Positions 33,425 through 42,829 of a stretch of 53,050 nucleotides of DNA are shown piece by piece. Each line of letters starts with the position of its first letter. The stretch's first letter is position 1. The notes under the pieces were generated by a model. It saw nothing but the letters and a program-made list of their open reading frames with translations. It searched no databases and had not been told where the DNA came from. This DNA comes from Pedobacter cryoconitis (GTDB taxonomy: Bacteria > Bacteroidota > Bacteroidia > Sphingobacteriales > Sphingobacteriaceae), in NCBI RefSeq assembly GCF_003259615.1, contig NZ_QLLR01000037.1, positions 1 to 53,050 on the forward strand, in the 5' to 3' direction. The translations under genes and the position numbers were made by a program.

Positions 33425-34619
33425 TACATCAAAAAAATGCATACTGACGATAAACGGAGGTTCATCCAGTATTAAATATGCTTTGTATGAAATGGAAGGT
33501 TCGCTTAATCAATTGCTGGTCGGTGAAATGGAAAATATCGGAAGCAGTAGTGCAAACCTTAACTTTATCAATTGTGGTGGAGAACAACAGTGCCTAATCG
33601 ACATCAAAGTAGCGAACCACGGTGAAGCTGCGGACTGGCTTGTTAACTGGCTTGCAAAGGAGACTGAATTTGTCCAGATAATAGTAATAGGACATCGGAT
33701 AGTCCAGGGGATGAATCATGCATCACCTGAATTCATTACCGCGAAATTAATAAAGGAATTAAAAGAGATCAGCGCCTATGATCCAGAGCACCTTCCAGCA
33801 GAGATCAAATTAGTGGAAGCATTTAAAAAGCACTTCCCGCAGCTAGATCAGGTGGCTTGTTTCGACACATCTTTCCATTCAGCAATGCCCAGTATTGCAA
33901 AACTATTGCCCATCGCACGTAAATATCAGGCTAAAGGAATCAAGCGATATGGTTTTCATGGCCTTTCCTATTCTTATCTCATGGAAGAATTTGAACAGAT
34001 TGCAGGTACTGAAGCATCAAAGGGTAAAATTATCATGGCACATTTGGGCAGCGGAGCAAGCCTTGCTGCAGTAAAAGATGGGAAAAGCATGGATACCAGT
34101 ATGGGGTTTACGCCAGCATCCGGCTTAACGATGAGTACCCGCACAGGCGATCTTGATCCTGGCGTTGCCTGGTATTTAATGAAATCGGAAAAGCTTACTC
34201 CTGAAAAATTTAACCAACTGGTTAATCATGAGTCGGGTCTATTAGGTATTTCAGAAACTACAGCCGATATGCAGGAACTGCTAAACATGCAACAGCACGA
34301 TCATCGGGCCGCAGAAGCTGTTGAGCTTTTTTGCTACCAAACGATCAAATGGATTGGCGCTTTTGCCGCTGTACTTGGTGGTTTGGATACACTAATATTC
34401 TCTGGTGGTATAGGAGAGCATTCCCCTGAGATTCGCGAAAGGATCTGCAAAGGGCTTCAATTTTTAGGGATTGAACTAGATGAAACTAAAAATATCAATA
34501 ATGAAACATTCATTTCAATGGGTACCGATAAGGCATCTGTTTGGGTGATCAAGACTAACGAAGAATTAATGATTGCGAGATCAGTATATAAACTTTTGAG
34601 TTATAACATTAAAAATTAA
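33417..34619 (+). CDS. ackA: Acetate kinase
   Basis: A 400-residue acetate kinase of full length. It starts with the phosphate-binding LTINGGSSSIKYALYE, has the acetokinase signatures RYGFHGLSYSYL and MAHLGSGASLAAVKDG, and the nucleotide region FSGGIGEHSPEIRE. It makes ATP from acetyl phosphate, a fermentative or survival reaction, or runs in reverse. No phosphotransacetylase or phosphoketolase gene lies beside it, so its acetyl-phosphate partner is elsewhere. It overlaps the HAD gene upstream by 8 bp and precedes a broken metal-ATPase gene by 5 bp. Confidence 0.96.
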   Translation: MNNTSKKCILTINGGSSSIKYALYEMEGSLNQLLVGEMENIGSSSANLNFINCGGEQQCLIDIKVANHGEAADWLVNWLAKETEFVQIIVIGHRIVQGMNHASPEFITAKLIKELKEISAYDPEHLPAEIKLVEAFKKHFPQLDQVACFDTSFHSAMPSIAKLLPIARKYQAKGIKRYGFHGLSYSYLMEEFEQIAGTEASKGKIIMAHLGSGASLAAVKDGKSMDTSMGFTPASGLTMSTRTGDLDPGVAWYLMKSEKLTPEKFNQLVNHESGLLGISETTADMQELLNMQQHDHRAAEAVELFCYQTIKWIGAFAAVLGGLDTLIFSGGIGEHSPEIRERICKGLQFLGIELDETKNINNETFISMGTDKASVWVIKTNEELMIARSVYKLLSYNIKN

Positions 34620-34624
34620 TATTT

Positions 34625-35635
34625 ATGGAAACATCGGCAAAGAACGGCTTGCTGATTAAGAACAGAACTTCATTTGAAAATTCCAGGAAAATCACCACGG
34701 TCGTTTTTGATAAAACCGGAACGCTTACTATCGGAAAATTTGAAGTATCAAAGGTAATTTCCTTAAATAAGGAGCTGAAAGAAGCCGATATTATCCGGCT
34801 ATCCTTGGCATTAGAAGAAAAATCAGAACATCCTATTGCGACCAGTATTCTAAAAAAGCAAGCGATCTAAAGATAAGTGCGCCTTCAGTCAAAGATTTTA
34901 AAGCCATTACCGGCCAGGGTGCAGAAGCTATAGTTGAGAATAAGAGCGTATTAGTGGTTGGCCCAGCTTATTTAAAGGAAAAAAGCATGAATGTGCCTGA
35001 AGGATTTAAATCTAACAACACGGAAACTGTAGTTTTTGTCATAATTGATCATGAACTTGCCGGATACATCGCTCTATCAGATAAAATACGCCCAGAATCA
35101 GTTAGTGCGATAAAAAAACTTAAAGACAACAACATTAAATCCATACTACTTACCGGTGACAATAGTAAAGTAGCTGAGAGCGTAAGCAAAACTTTAGGAA
35201 TGGATAGTTTTATTGCTAGTGTTCTGCCTCACCAAAAACTGGACAAGATAAAGGAACTACAAGCTGCAGGCGAATTTGTCGCCATGACCGGCGATGGTAT
35301 CAACGACGCACCAGCATTGGCGCAAGCGGACGTGGGTATTGCGGTCGGTTCTGGTAGTGATATTGCTGCCGAAACAGCTGGCATTATATTGGTAAACAGT
35401 AACCCGAATGATATTGCAAACCTAATTCTGTTCGGCAAAGCAATTTATCGTAAGATGATACAAAACTTAGTTTGGGCAACCGGATATAACGTCATCGCCC
35501 TACCGCTTGCCGCGGGAGTACTTTATAACCAAGGGGGTAGTACTGAGCCCACCCATTGGTGCCATTTTAATGACTATTAGTATTGTGGTAGTGGCTATCA
35601 ATGCCAGTTTACTTAAAGTCGAATCACGAACTTAA
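34625..35635 (+). pseudogene. Heavy-metal P1B-type ATPase fragment with two frameshifts
   Basis: Only the C-terminal half of a CopA/ZntA-like ATPase remains. Frame 1 (34625-34870) holds VVFDKTGTLTIGKFEVSKVI and the SEHPIATSIL (HP) motif. Frame 2 (about 34870-35535) holds LLTGDNSKVAES and MTGDGINDAPALAQADVGIA. Frame 3 reaches the true tail (SPPIGAILMTIS, AINASLLKVES). The first shift is in a six-A run at 34852-34857, where seven are needed. The second is in a five-G run near 35533-35537, where four are needed. The metal-binding domain and first six membrane helices, with the CPC-type motif, are absent. It is therefore dead whatever the status of the indels. It begins 5 bp after ackA. Confidence 0.88.
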
Positions 35636-35746
35636 ATCCTTTCTGTCATTGTTTTTAAAGTTTAGCTAATTCATATATAAAATTTAAAATTATGTTTTAC
35701 ACTCGTTAGAATTGAGGTTATTGCGATAACGTGTTTTATAATTGCA

Positions 35747-36520
35747 TCAAATGTTTCTTCGGCAATCAGAATTGTTAATTTGACAGCTGATGATCCTTCG
35801 AATAATAATTTTAGTTTCCTCAGGGCCACCTACCTGAATACAGTCCGCACCAGTAGTTTTGACCGGATGATCGTTTCCTCCTTCAAATAGAGCATCGCCG
35901 ATAAAAAGCATATCCGCAATATCGATCTTAAGCACTACTTCTAATTTATGTATTCCATAAGCTTTATCTATGCCCGACTGGGTAACATCTATAGAGGTTG
36001 CACCCCCCAGGTTGATCGCAAACTCCGGTATTAATTTTTCAAGCAGGGCCTTTATTTTTCTTCTTTTTTCAAAATCAGGATCCCATGCCTTTTTAGCAAT
36101 AAGAGGTGCCTGTTGTCCTAAGGCAGAAAAAGTGATCTGGCTGTCCCGGTCTTCAATTTGATCGCCCCATGTTTTTCCTGATTTAAAACCAGAACGTTCA
36201 ACTACATTTTTCAATGAAGTTTCTATTTTCTGCTTTTGTGCATCAGTAAAATTTTCGGCATAAAGCATCTTCCACTTACTTTTTTCATAACTGTAAAACT
36301 TAGTACCACAGGTCGGTAAAATTGACAATTTACAAAGATCGCTTCCTGCTGGCAGGTGAGCAATCACCTGTTTTTCAAATTGCGTCCAGGCACCACCAGA
36401 TATGATCGCAACCAGGGTTGTTTTCAACAAGTCATGAACTAACTTTGCCATTTCATTATCGATAGCTGCTTTACTTTCAGCTAGTGTTCCGTCCAAATCA
36501 AATACAATTATTTTTTTCAT
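35747..36520 (-). CDS. HAD-IIB phosphatase (phosphomannomutase-like)
   Basis: A 257-residue HAD hydrolase with a type IIB cap. Motif I is VFDLDGTLAESK, motif II is VAIISGGAW, the cap region holds LPTCGTKFY and KTWGDQIEDRDSQITFSALG, and motif IV is MLFIGDALFEGGNDHPV. The layout resembles eukaryotic-type phosphomannomutase and sucrose-phosphatase relatives, with GDQIEDRDSQITFSALG typical of the PMM2-like branch. The substrate is likely a sugar phosphate; a mannose phosphate would fit with the GH130 enzyme of the island, but this is a guess. It stands alone on the minus strand with no FNR-like box; 36521-36702 holds nothing I can name. Confidence 0.85.
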   Translation of the reverse strand: MKKIIVFDLDGTLAESKAAIDNEMAKLVHDLLKTTLVAIISGGAWTQFEKQVIAHLPAGSDLCKLSILPTCGTKFYSYEKSKWKMLYAENFTDAQKQKIETSLKNVVERSGFKSGKTWGDQIEDRDSQITFSALGQQAPLIAKKAWDPDFEKRRKIKALLEKLIPEFAINLGGATSIDVTQSGIDKAYGIHKLEVVLKIDIADMLFIGDALFEGGNDHPVKTTGADCIQVGGPEETKIIIRRIISCQINNSDCRRNI

Positions 36521-36702
36521 TGAGATTTATTTAGTGCACATCTTTAGCAGGTATTGCTATTGGTTAACAGGCATAATGAAGAGATGGCAAAGGTACTGTA
36601 TCAGTCATGATCAACGGAAATAAACTATAATATGGAAGTTGAAGAACACTATACCAATAAAGGTGTATGGTGGATCGAATATTAACCAGATATGAGACTG
36701 AA

Positions 36703-37410
36703 TTATTTATAATTAGAGCGCATAACTAGTTTCTCTATATTCTTCACCCATATTTTACGACCTTCTGTCTCAATTATATCTTCAGATTTAAGTTCTTTTA
36801 ATAATCTAATCACATTTTCCTTTGCGATTCCTGCGATGTTTGCTAAATCACTTCTAGAAATATCAATTATAATTTCTTGTCCTTCTACAGTCTCAATTTT
36901 AAATTTTTCACGTATAACAATCAAGGCAATTGCTAACCTTTCCACAGCACTTCTCTGAGCAAAAACTGATATATTATTTGCAAGTACGGAATATTCATGA
37001 CTCAAGGTTTTCAATAACCGATTAGCTAATAAAGGGGAATTACCTAATACCATTAAAAAATCATCCTTAGGAATAAAGCTAATCACACTTGATTCAAGTG
37101 CAGCAGCAAAGTCTGGGTAACGTTCTTCGGATAAAATGGCATGATAGCCAATCAACTCCCCCTTATTTGCGACATAAATAATTTGCTCTTTACCAGTTTG
37201 ATCAACTTTATATTTTTTGACCATCCCATGGTGTATATAGAATATACCAGACGGGACAACTCCCTCCCGAAAAATTATTTCCCCCTTTTGATATTTCTGT
37301 TCCCCCTGTCTTCCAATCAAAATATTATACTCTTCATCCGAAAGGATACTCAAAATAGATTGAGTAGTAAAATTCCATTTATCAATCGGAAAAATTCCTG
37401 ATAAGCTCAT
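36703..37410 (-). CDS. Crp/Fnr-family transcriptional regulator
   Basis: A 235-residue Crp-family regulator. The cNMP-binding fold covers about residues 20-140 (KYQKGEIIFREGVVPSGIFY, KGELIGYHAILSEERYPDFA). The winged helix-turn-helix follows (ISRSDLANIAGIAKENVIRL). The recognition helix carries E-N-V-I-R where the fusion regulator at 21316 has E-T-V-S-R, so it should read a different half-site. No cysteine cluster is present. It stands alone, 37 bp from the DUF983 gene upstream. The CRP-like palindrome at 23842 or the unknown operators of this region are possible targets. Confidence 0.92.
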   Translation of the reverse strand: MSLSGIFPIDKWNFTTQSILSILSDEEYNILIGRQGEQKYQKGEIIFREGVVPSGIFYIHHGMVKKYKVDQTGKEQIIYVANKGELIGYHAILSEERYPDFAAALESSVISFIPKDDFLMVLGNSPLLANRLLKTLSHEYSVLANNISVFAQRSAVERLAIALIVIREKFKIETVEGQEIIIDISRSDLANIAGIAKENVIRLLKELKSEDIIETEGRKIWVKNIEKLVMRSNYK

Positions 37411-37447
37411 TTAGTAAAGATACGATTAATTAAAGCTGAATAGGAGA

Positions 37448-37825
37448 TTATGCTTTAGGATCAAATTTTACCCCAGGAGTTAACCAATATAATAGTACAA
37501 CCCTGGAGTATCTGAAATTGAAGGGACCAAGAATAATTATCGAACCCATAAGAACTCCAATGTATAACCAGAAGGATGAACTATCACCTGTCACTAAAAA
37601 AGTCAATAGGCATATTAAAAGCATCTCCATTACATTCATCCCATAACTAATGAACATTGCCGCATAGAAATAACCGGGTTCACGTTCAAACCTGTAATTA
37701 CAATGTGAACAATAATCATTCATATGTTGAATATGCAATCCGTACGTATTATTTGAAAACATATTTCCCACTCTGCATCTTGGACATTTCGCATGTCTTA
37801 ATGCGTATAATTTTAATTTACACAT
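37448..37825 (-). CDS. DUF983 zinc-ribbon membrane protein
   Basis: A 125-residue DUF983 protein. Two C-x-x-C pairs (CPRCRVGNMF and YCSHCNYRF) form a zinc ribbon at the N-terminus. The family-typical REPGYFYAAMFISYG and two membrane helices follow. DUF983 proteins are common in Bacteroidota and alphaproteobacteria and are often found near cytochrome oxidase genes; the function is unknown. The gene precedes the Crp-like regulator in the same direction. Confidence 0.9.
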   Translation of the reverse strand: MCKLKLYALRHAKCPRCRVGNMFSNNTYGLHIQHMNDYCSHCNYRFEREPGYFYAAMFISYGMNVMEMLLICLLTFLVTGDSSSFWLYIGVLMGSIIILGPFNFRYSRVVLLYWLTPGVKFDPKA

Positions 37826-38024
37826 AATAATTTATTGCTTAATAAAGCATGACATTTGCTATTCAAAAATTGGAAGTGGGTCCAGGACTTCTTTCACTCT
37901 ACGTCATCTCTCCTTCTTATACCGCACATATACCGAAAACTATCATGTTTTCGACATGCTAACCAAAAACCCGGGGAATACTCCCACCTCCAAAACATTG
38001 AGACTACTTAAACCACTTCTTTAT

Positions 38025-38291
38025 TTACATTTTGATTATTTCTCCAGAAAAATCCACGTAATTGCGCAAGTATATGAGTGCATATCTAAAGCAACTAAAT
38101 TGTGTACTGTTTAGATTTAGTGGTGATAGATTCTCTATTTTCTTCTTTAATTCATCAACGTAGTCGCGAACAACATATTTTTTATCCTTAAGGCAATTAA
38201 CTGAACTAATTATGATTGTCTCCACCTGCGAATAATCCTGCGCTTCGCTTATCTGATCAAATATTGATGATATGTAATTTTCCAAAATCAT
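38025..38291 (-). CDS. Hypothetical 88-residue protein
   Basis: A small soluble, mostly helical protein (ENYISSIFDQISEAQDYSQV, DYVDELKKKIENLSP) with two cysteines and no signal or membrane segment. I do not recognise it. It follows the methyltransferase gene on the same strand by about 29 bp, so the two may be co-transcribed and functionally linked. Confidence 0.6.
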   Translation of the reverse strand: MILENYISSIFDQISEAQDYSQVETIIISSVNCLKDKKYVVRDYVDELKKKIENLSPLNLNSTQFSCFRYALIYLRNYVDFSGEIIKM

Positions 38292-38320
38292 TTTAACATT
38301 ACTATTTTATTAGACATATC

Positions 38321-38917
38321 TTATTTTCTAATCCACATTTTAAGAGGCTTTCTTTCATCCTGGTCAACAATTTTATACCCTGTAGGAATTTCATGATCAT
38401 ATCCATGATAAGTAACCAGGCGAGTTCCGACTGGCTTATTATCTAAGGCCCTGAATAAATAATTAGAGTAATAAGTATAAAGGCCTGGAGAGTAATCAAC
38501 AGATTCATCAATACGGGCTACATTAATTAAGTTCTCCGCAAAAGAGTTGTAGAAATATATACTATCGTATATATCAAGATTCAATTGAGTGAAATTACAA
38601 TTGATAAACTGCACATTATTCACCCCGCTTCTTTGCTGTGCTTGTAAAGCAACATTGTGCAGATCTTCTCTTTGTTCCACCCCATGAAATTCGGAATCGG
38701 GAAAAAAATGTGCTGCTGTAATACAAAATTTCCCTACCCCACTACCTATATCCAAAATTTTTGAACCTGGCGTTGGCGCTAAAAATAAAGCGGCTTTTTT
38801 TGAAATTGCTAAAGGAGTCCAATGGATTTTTGAAATCTTTCTTAGCTTATCAGGGAAAAAGCTATCAAAAACGGTATCATTGAGGTAATAATTTGAAGGT
38901 AACAAGATGGATTTCAT
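38321..38917 (-). CDS. Class I SAM-dependent methyltransferase
   Basis: A 198-residue Rossmann methyltransferase. Motif I is ILDIGSGVGKFCIT, the acidic motif II loop is FHGVEQRED, and a YDSIYFYNSFAENL segment follows at the motif IV position. The substrate is unknown. A broken paralogue of this gene lies at 43862-44154 on the opposite strand (HWTPLDIAKK, FLDIGSGTGKFCIT), directly fused to a truncated alpha-oxoamine synthase. The locus therefore existed in two copies. It pairs with the small gene at 38025. Confidence 0.88.
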   Translation of the reverse strand: MKSILLPSNYYLNDTVFDSFFPDKLRKISKIHWTPLAISKKAALFLAPTPGSKILDIGSGVGKFCITAAHFFPDSEFHGVEQREDLHNVALQAQQRSGVNNVQFINCNFTQLNLDIYDSIYFYNSFAENLINVARIDESVDYSPGLYTYYSNYLFRALDNKPVGTRLVTYHGYDHEIPTGYKIVDQDERKPLKMWIRK

Positions 38918-38976
38918 TAAATTAATTTTACTCCATTAAGGATAAATCAAAACAGACTGGATAGTAAACAGAAATC

Positions 38977-39108
38977 TTACATAAAAATCATTAATCCAAG
39001 AAAAATTCCGACGATCATTATAACATATAGAAGGATTTCTGTGGTTGCAAAGTCTTTATATCTGCTCCAAAATGAAAATTCTTCTGAAGATTCTTTTTTT
39101 TCACTCAT
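38977..39108 (-). CDS. Short single-helix membrane protein (43 residues)
   Basis: A small frame beginning MSEKKESSEEFSFWSRYKDF and continuing into one strong membrane helix (ILLYVIMIVGIFLGLMIFM). The charged start followed by a C-terminal helix is typical of real small membrane proteins. It fills part of the gap between the methyltransferase and DUF1275 genes. The rest of 38918-39289 shows nothing recognisable. Confidence 0.5.
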   Translation of the reverse strand: MSEKKESSEEFSFWSRYKDFATTEILLYVIMIVGIFLGLMIFM

Positions 39109-39289
39109 AAAACTGTAATTAACCAAAGGGCTTTAATAAATTATCAAGCAAAATTACCTCTAATTAGTCTCCGTTTTATTGAAACATATCAGCACAAAAG
39201 TTGATAAAAGTCACTTTTTAAATAAGAAAAAGAAATTAATAGCCTCAATAAAAATCTGATTACAACCAACAGACCTTATCTCTTTGAAA

Positions 39290-40036
39290 CTAAGATCTAA
39301 TGACCCTTTTTACCGCAATTGCAGTTTTTTGATAGAATCGCTTAGCCTTTATTCTAAAAATATCGTAGAGTAACGCATAAACCAAAATACCAATTGGACC
39401 ATAAAAGGCTTTAAATCCAAAATGATGAAAGAAATAAGCGCCAACAATAGCACCTGTCATAAAAAAAAATATAATAACAAGTCTAAGTTTAATTTTAGCC
39501 CGAAGAACCAATTGCGCCCGTTTTTCTCTATTAAAGAGCTGTGCCAGCTCGATACCTAAATCAGTAAAGGTTCCTGTAAGATGAGTCGTTCGAACTACAG
39601 AACCCGAAATCATAGATACTAAAGAATTTTGTAATCCCATTGCAAAAAGCAAACTTCCCGCGAAGATCTCTTTCGAGACCAGACTTCCATCATAACTTTG
39701 CCCATATAATCCCGAAAAAAACAAAATAATTATTTCAATGAAAATAGGAATTGAATAAGAATACCTTTGATTGTGTCCTGTAAACGTTAATATTAGACTT
39801 GAAATAAATGCACCTGCTAAAAATAGGAACATCCATAGTGCAATTACCTGGGCAGTTTTCCAATCCTGTAAGGCAATTCTTTCCGCAAATAAAGCAGCAT
39901 GCCCAGTAACATTAGTAGTTAATATTGAGAATCCCAAAAAGCCTGCGGCATTTACAAACCCAGCAGTTAATCCAAGCAAAGTTGCTAATCTGAGATTATG
40001 TTGAGGAGTACGTTTTGCCCCTAAGTGTCTTAGCAT
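39290..40036 (-). CDS. DUF1275 (YoaK-like) membrane protein
   Basis: A 248-residue polytopic protein of the DUF1275/YoaK family. The conserved N-terminal TAGFVNAAGFLGFSILTTNVTGHAA segment and the central AMGLQNSLVSMISGSVVRTTHLTGTFTD are both present in standard form, with about six membrane helices. The biochemical role is unknown. It stands alone on the minus strand. Confidence 0.9.
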   Translation of the reverse strand: MLRHLGAKRTPQHNLRLATLLGLTAGFVNAAGFLGFSILTTNVTGHAALFAERIALQDWKTAQVIALWMFLFLAGAFISSLILTFTGHNQRYSYSIPIFIEIIILFFSGLYGQSYDGSLVSKEIFAGSLLFAMGLQNSLVSMISGSVVRTTHLTGTFTDLGIELAQLFNREKRAQLVLRAKIKLRLVIIFFFMTGAIVGAYFFHHFGFKAFYGPIGILVYALLYDIFRIKAKRFYQKTAIAVKRVIRS

Positions 40037-40683
40037 GGCTATTATTTATTGTTCCAGATGACAGCAAGCATCATATATATCGACCAGAAAATGATCAGGT
40101 TAGCTATAACGACAAAGATTTCTACTGTCCTGCATGGCAACTTAAGTATAATCAGCGGATCTTAAGGTATATACTAACTGCTATTATCAGAAAACTGATA
40201 ACTATCATGTCAAAGAGTGATATATATTTTGCGAACACCAAGTTTCCTCAAAATCTAAATACTTATCCAGAATTATCATCAGATCCAAACTTTGAGATTT
40301 ATTTTCACTTCTATTTGGTAGTTACCTAATGAGCAGTTCCTAACTGTTCCAAGTTTGAAATAATTATTAATTTTCCAGGCAAAAACTGATAATTATCACA
40401 CTTAGTAATGATTTCTTACGGTAAAACAACTTGATTTACCCAATAGATTTACATGTGATTAAATTCTATCTACTTCCACGCTGTCCCTTTATGGACGATC
40501 ATCCTTAAAAAGGAATCCAATATGAAATTTAGACAATAATCGAAGTTTACATTGGATAACAATAAAAGCAAAAGATCTATAAATGATCTCAAATCTAATC
40601 AGATTGTTAACAAACTAGTCAAAAAGAAATACTTATGCCATGTCATTAAATATTATAATGGCAATTAATAAAAAATTTATATA
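40037..40683. other. Gene-free stretch with palindromes
   Basis: About 650 bp without a convincing gene. It holds TTATCAG-AAAA-CTGATAA (40194-40211) and the perfect FNR-like palindrome at 40387-40398. A frame at 40015-40329 runs through it but starts inside the DUF1275 gene on the other strand and looks like chance. Confidence 0.5.
40387..40398. promoter_or_regulatory. FNR-like box outside the island
   Basis: TGATAATTATCA is a fully palindromic fit to TGAY-N4-RTCA. Exactly 22 bp downstream TGATTTCTTACG keeps the left half-site only. The box is 285 bp upstream of the alpha-oxoamine synthase start at 40684, rather far for direct control. Confidence 0.4.
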
Positions 40684-41922
40684 ATGAATTTATTAGAAAA
40701 GAACTTACTAAAATTAGGGCCGTTAGGCATGCACGCACATTATGCTCACGGATATTTCTCTTATCCAAAATTAGAAGGCGAATTAGGGAATCAGATGTTC
40801 TTTAATGGAAAACAGAAACTTGTTTGGAGTTTGAATAATTATCTGGGTCTGGCAAATTGTAACGAAGTGCGCAGAGCTGATGAAGAAGGAGCAAGACAAT
40901 ATGGTTTAGCTTATCCGATGGGTGCAAGAATGATGACAGGTAATACAATTCTACATGAGCTGCTGGAAGAGAAACTTTCGTCTTTTGTAAATAAGGAAGA
41001 TACTTTTTTACTTAATTATGGTTATCAGGGTATGCTTTCAATTATTGACAGTCTCCTTGATCGTCATGATGTAGTTGTATATGATTCAGAATCCCATGCC
41101 TGTATAATAGATGGTTTAAGATTACATATAGGTAAACGTTTTGTTTACAAACATAATGATATCCAAGATTTTGAAAAGCAATTAATAAGGGCTAAGAAAC
41201 TTACAGATGTTAGCAATGGTGGAATTCTTGTCATTACTGAAGGCGTATTTGGTATGCGCGGGGACACCGGAAAGTTAAAAGAAATAAGTGCTTTTAAAAA
41301 GAAATTTGATTTTACTTTCCTGGTTGATGACGCACATGGCATCGGAGTTATGGGTGCTACCGGAGCGGGAACAGGTGAGGCACAAGGCGTTCAGGATGAT
41401 ATTGATCTTTACTTTGCCACATTTGCAAAGTCTTTTGCTGCAATAGGCGCTTTTGTCTCAGGAAAAAAAGAAATTATACAATACCTGAAATACAACATGC
41501 GTTCGCAAATTTATGCCAAAGCATTGCCCATGCCCCTGGTTTATGGGTTACACCAGCGCCTTAGCCTAATTAAGAGTAAGCCAGAACTTAGAAGTAAACT
41601 GTGGGAAATTACGAACCTATTGCAAAAAGGCTTAAAAGAAGCTGGATTAGAAATTGGTCATACAGAGTCTGCTGTTACACCGGTTTATTTAGAAGGATCA
41701 ATCGACCAGGCTACCGCATTGGTCAGAGACTTAAGAGAAACTTATGACATTTTTTGTTCATTGGTCGTTTATCCGGTAGTTCCGAAAGGAATGATCATCC
41801 TTAGACTTATACCAACAGCCAGTCACACCATTCAGGAGGTTGAACGGACAGTCGAAATATTTAAAAAAGTCAAACACAACTTAGTCACCGGAGAATACGA
41901 CAACAAATACCAGCTGTCTTAA
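40684..41922 (+). CDS. Alpha-oxoamine synthase family PLP enzyme
   Basis: A 412-residue fold-type I PLP enzyme of the alpha-oxoamine synthase family (serine palmitoyltransferase, KBL, BioF). Lys249 (FATFAKSFAAIG) should bind PLP. DDAHGIGVMG and SESHACIIDG carry the cofactor-binding Asp and His. It joins an amino acid to an acyl-CoA or acyl-ACP with loss of CO2. In Bacteroidota such enzymes start sphingolipid or sulfonolipid synthesis; which substrate this one uses is not visible. The following DNA holds a broken pckA and a broken second member of the same family, so it is the surviving gene of a damaged cluster. Confidence 0.88.
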   Translation: MNLLEKNLLKLGPLGMHAHYAHGYFSYPKLEGELGNQMFFNGKQKLVWSLNNYLGLANCNEVRRADEEGARQYGLAYPMGARMMTGNTILHELLEEKLSSFVNKEDTFLLNYGYQGMLSIIDSLLDRHDVVVYDSESHACIIDGLRLHIGKRFVYKHNDIQDFEKQLIRAKKLTDVSNGGILVITEGVFGMRGDTGKLKEISAFKKKFDFTFLVDDAHGIGVMGATGAGTGEAQGVQDDIDLYFATFAKSFAAIGAFVSGKKEIIQYLKYNMRSQIYAKALPMPLVYGLHQRLSLIKSKPELRSKLWEITNLLQKGLKEAGLEIGHTESAVTPVYLEGSIDQATALVRDLRETYDIFCSLVVYPVVPKGMIILRLIPTASHTIQEVERTVEIFKKVKHNLVTGEYDNKYQLS

Positions 41923-41953
41923 TCAATCCCATCAAAAATTAAAGGATTAGCTT

Positions 41954-42729
41954 ATGATACACTCAAAAGATAACTCATTAGAATATTTAGGTATTAAAAG
42001 CAGTAAGATATACGTTGGAATCTTCCAGTCCCTGAATTAATTAAAGATTCGATTCTAGCAAAGCAAGGTGGCCTGGCCACATCCGGAGCGCTTTTCTGTA
42101 GTACCGGTCAATTTACAGGGAGATCTCCGAAGGACAAATATATCGTAGTTGATGGCCAGACTGAAAAAACAATATGGTGGGGAGAAGTCAACCATAAGCT
42201 TTCAATCCCATCATTTGAACGTCTTTACTTGAAAGTAACGGCTTATTTGTCCAATCAAAATCTTTATGTAAAAGATGTATTTGCATGTGCAGCTATTAAT
42301 TACAAGCTCAACATCAGACTGGTTACTGAATATGCATGGCAAGGACTTTTTGCGCATAATCTTTTTCTAAGACCACAGGTTCAGGAATTGACAAACTTTA
42401 AGTAGGAATGGCTCATACTTTCTGCATCGGGGTTTGTAGCCGATCCTAAAGAAGATGGTATCAGGTCTGAGAATTTCACAATTATCAACTTTTCAAAAAA
42501 AATTATCTTAATTGGTGGAACAGCGTATACAGGTGAGATCAAAAAGGCTGTATTCACAATATTGAATTACATCTTGCCACAAGAGAAAAATGTATTACCC
42601 ATTCATCGCAGTGCAAACATAGGGGAGCGTGGTGATACAGCTATTTTCTTTGGATTATCCGGAACAGGAAAGACAACACTATCAGCGGACCCTGCCAGAA
42701 GATTAATTGGGGAGGAGACAGAAATTTAA
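41954..42729 (+). pseudogene. pckA: Phosphoenolpyruvate carboxykinase (ATP) remnant
   Basis: The first half of an ATP-type PEPCK is still readable: FCSTGQFTGRSPKDKYIVVD, then NIRLVTEYAWQGLFAHNLFL, and the kinase loop FFGLSGTGKTTLSADP. A frameshift lies near 42013-42016, where the frame moves from SKIYV to WNLPVPELIKDSI. An in-frame TAG lies at 42403-42405 (LTNFK, stop, EW). The remainder after the kinase loop, about half of the usual 530-540 residues with the catalytic metal-binding residues, is deleted. A strong terminator about 100 bp on (42830-42849) is probably the original 3' end. Confidence 0.9.
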
Positions 42730-42829
42730 TCTGTACTTGTCCTTCTATAGAAAGCTATATAGCAGGTTAATCGATATAATGAATTCTGAAAAGAATCTGA
42801 ATATCTTTTAAACACACCACCAATACCGG

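Noticed and set aside
36521..36702. TCATGATCA-containing region as part of the box system
   Set aside because: The half-sites do not have the 4-bp spacing of the other boxes.
40194..40211. TTATCAG-AAAA-CTGATAA inverted repeat as a regulator box
   Set aside because: The half-sites are in the reverse arrangement to TGAY-N4-RTCA and no gene start is near; left as a simple palindrome.
40015..40329. 104-codon plus-strand frame across the gene-free stretch
   Set aside because: It opens inside the start of the DUF1275 gene on the other strand and shows no domain, signal or codon-like pattern.
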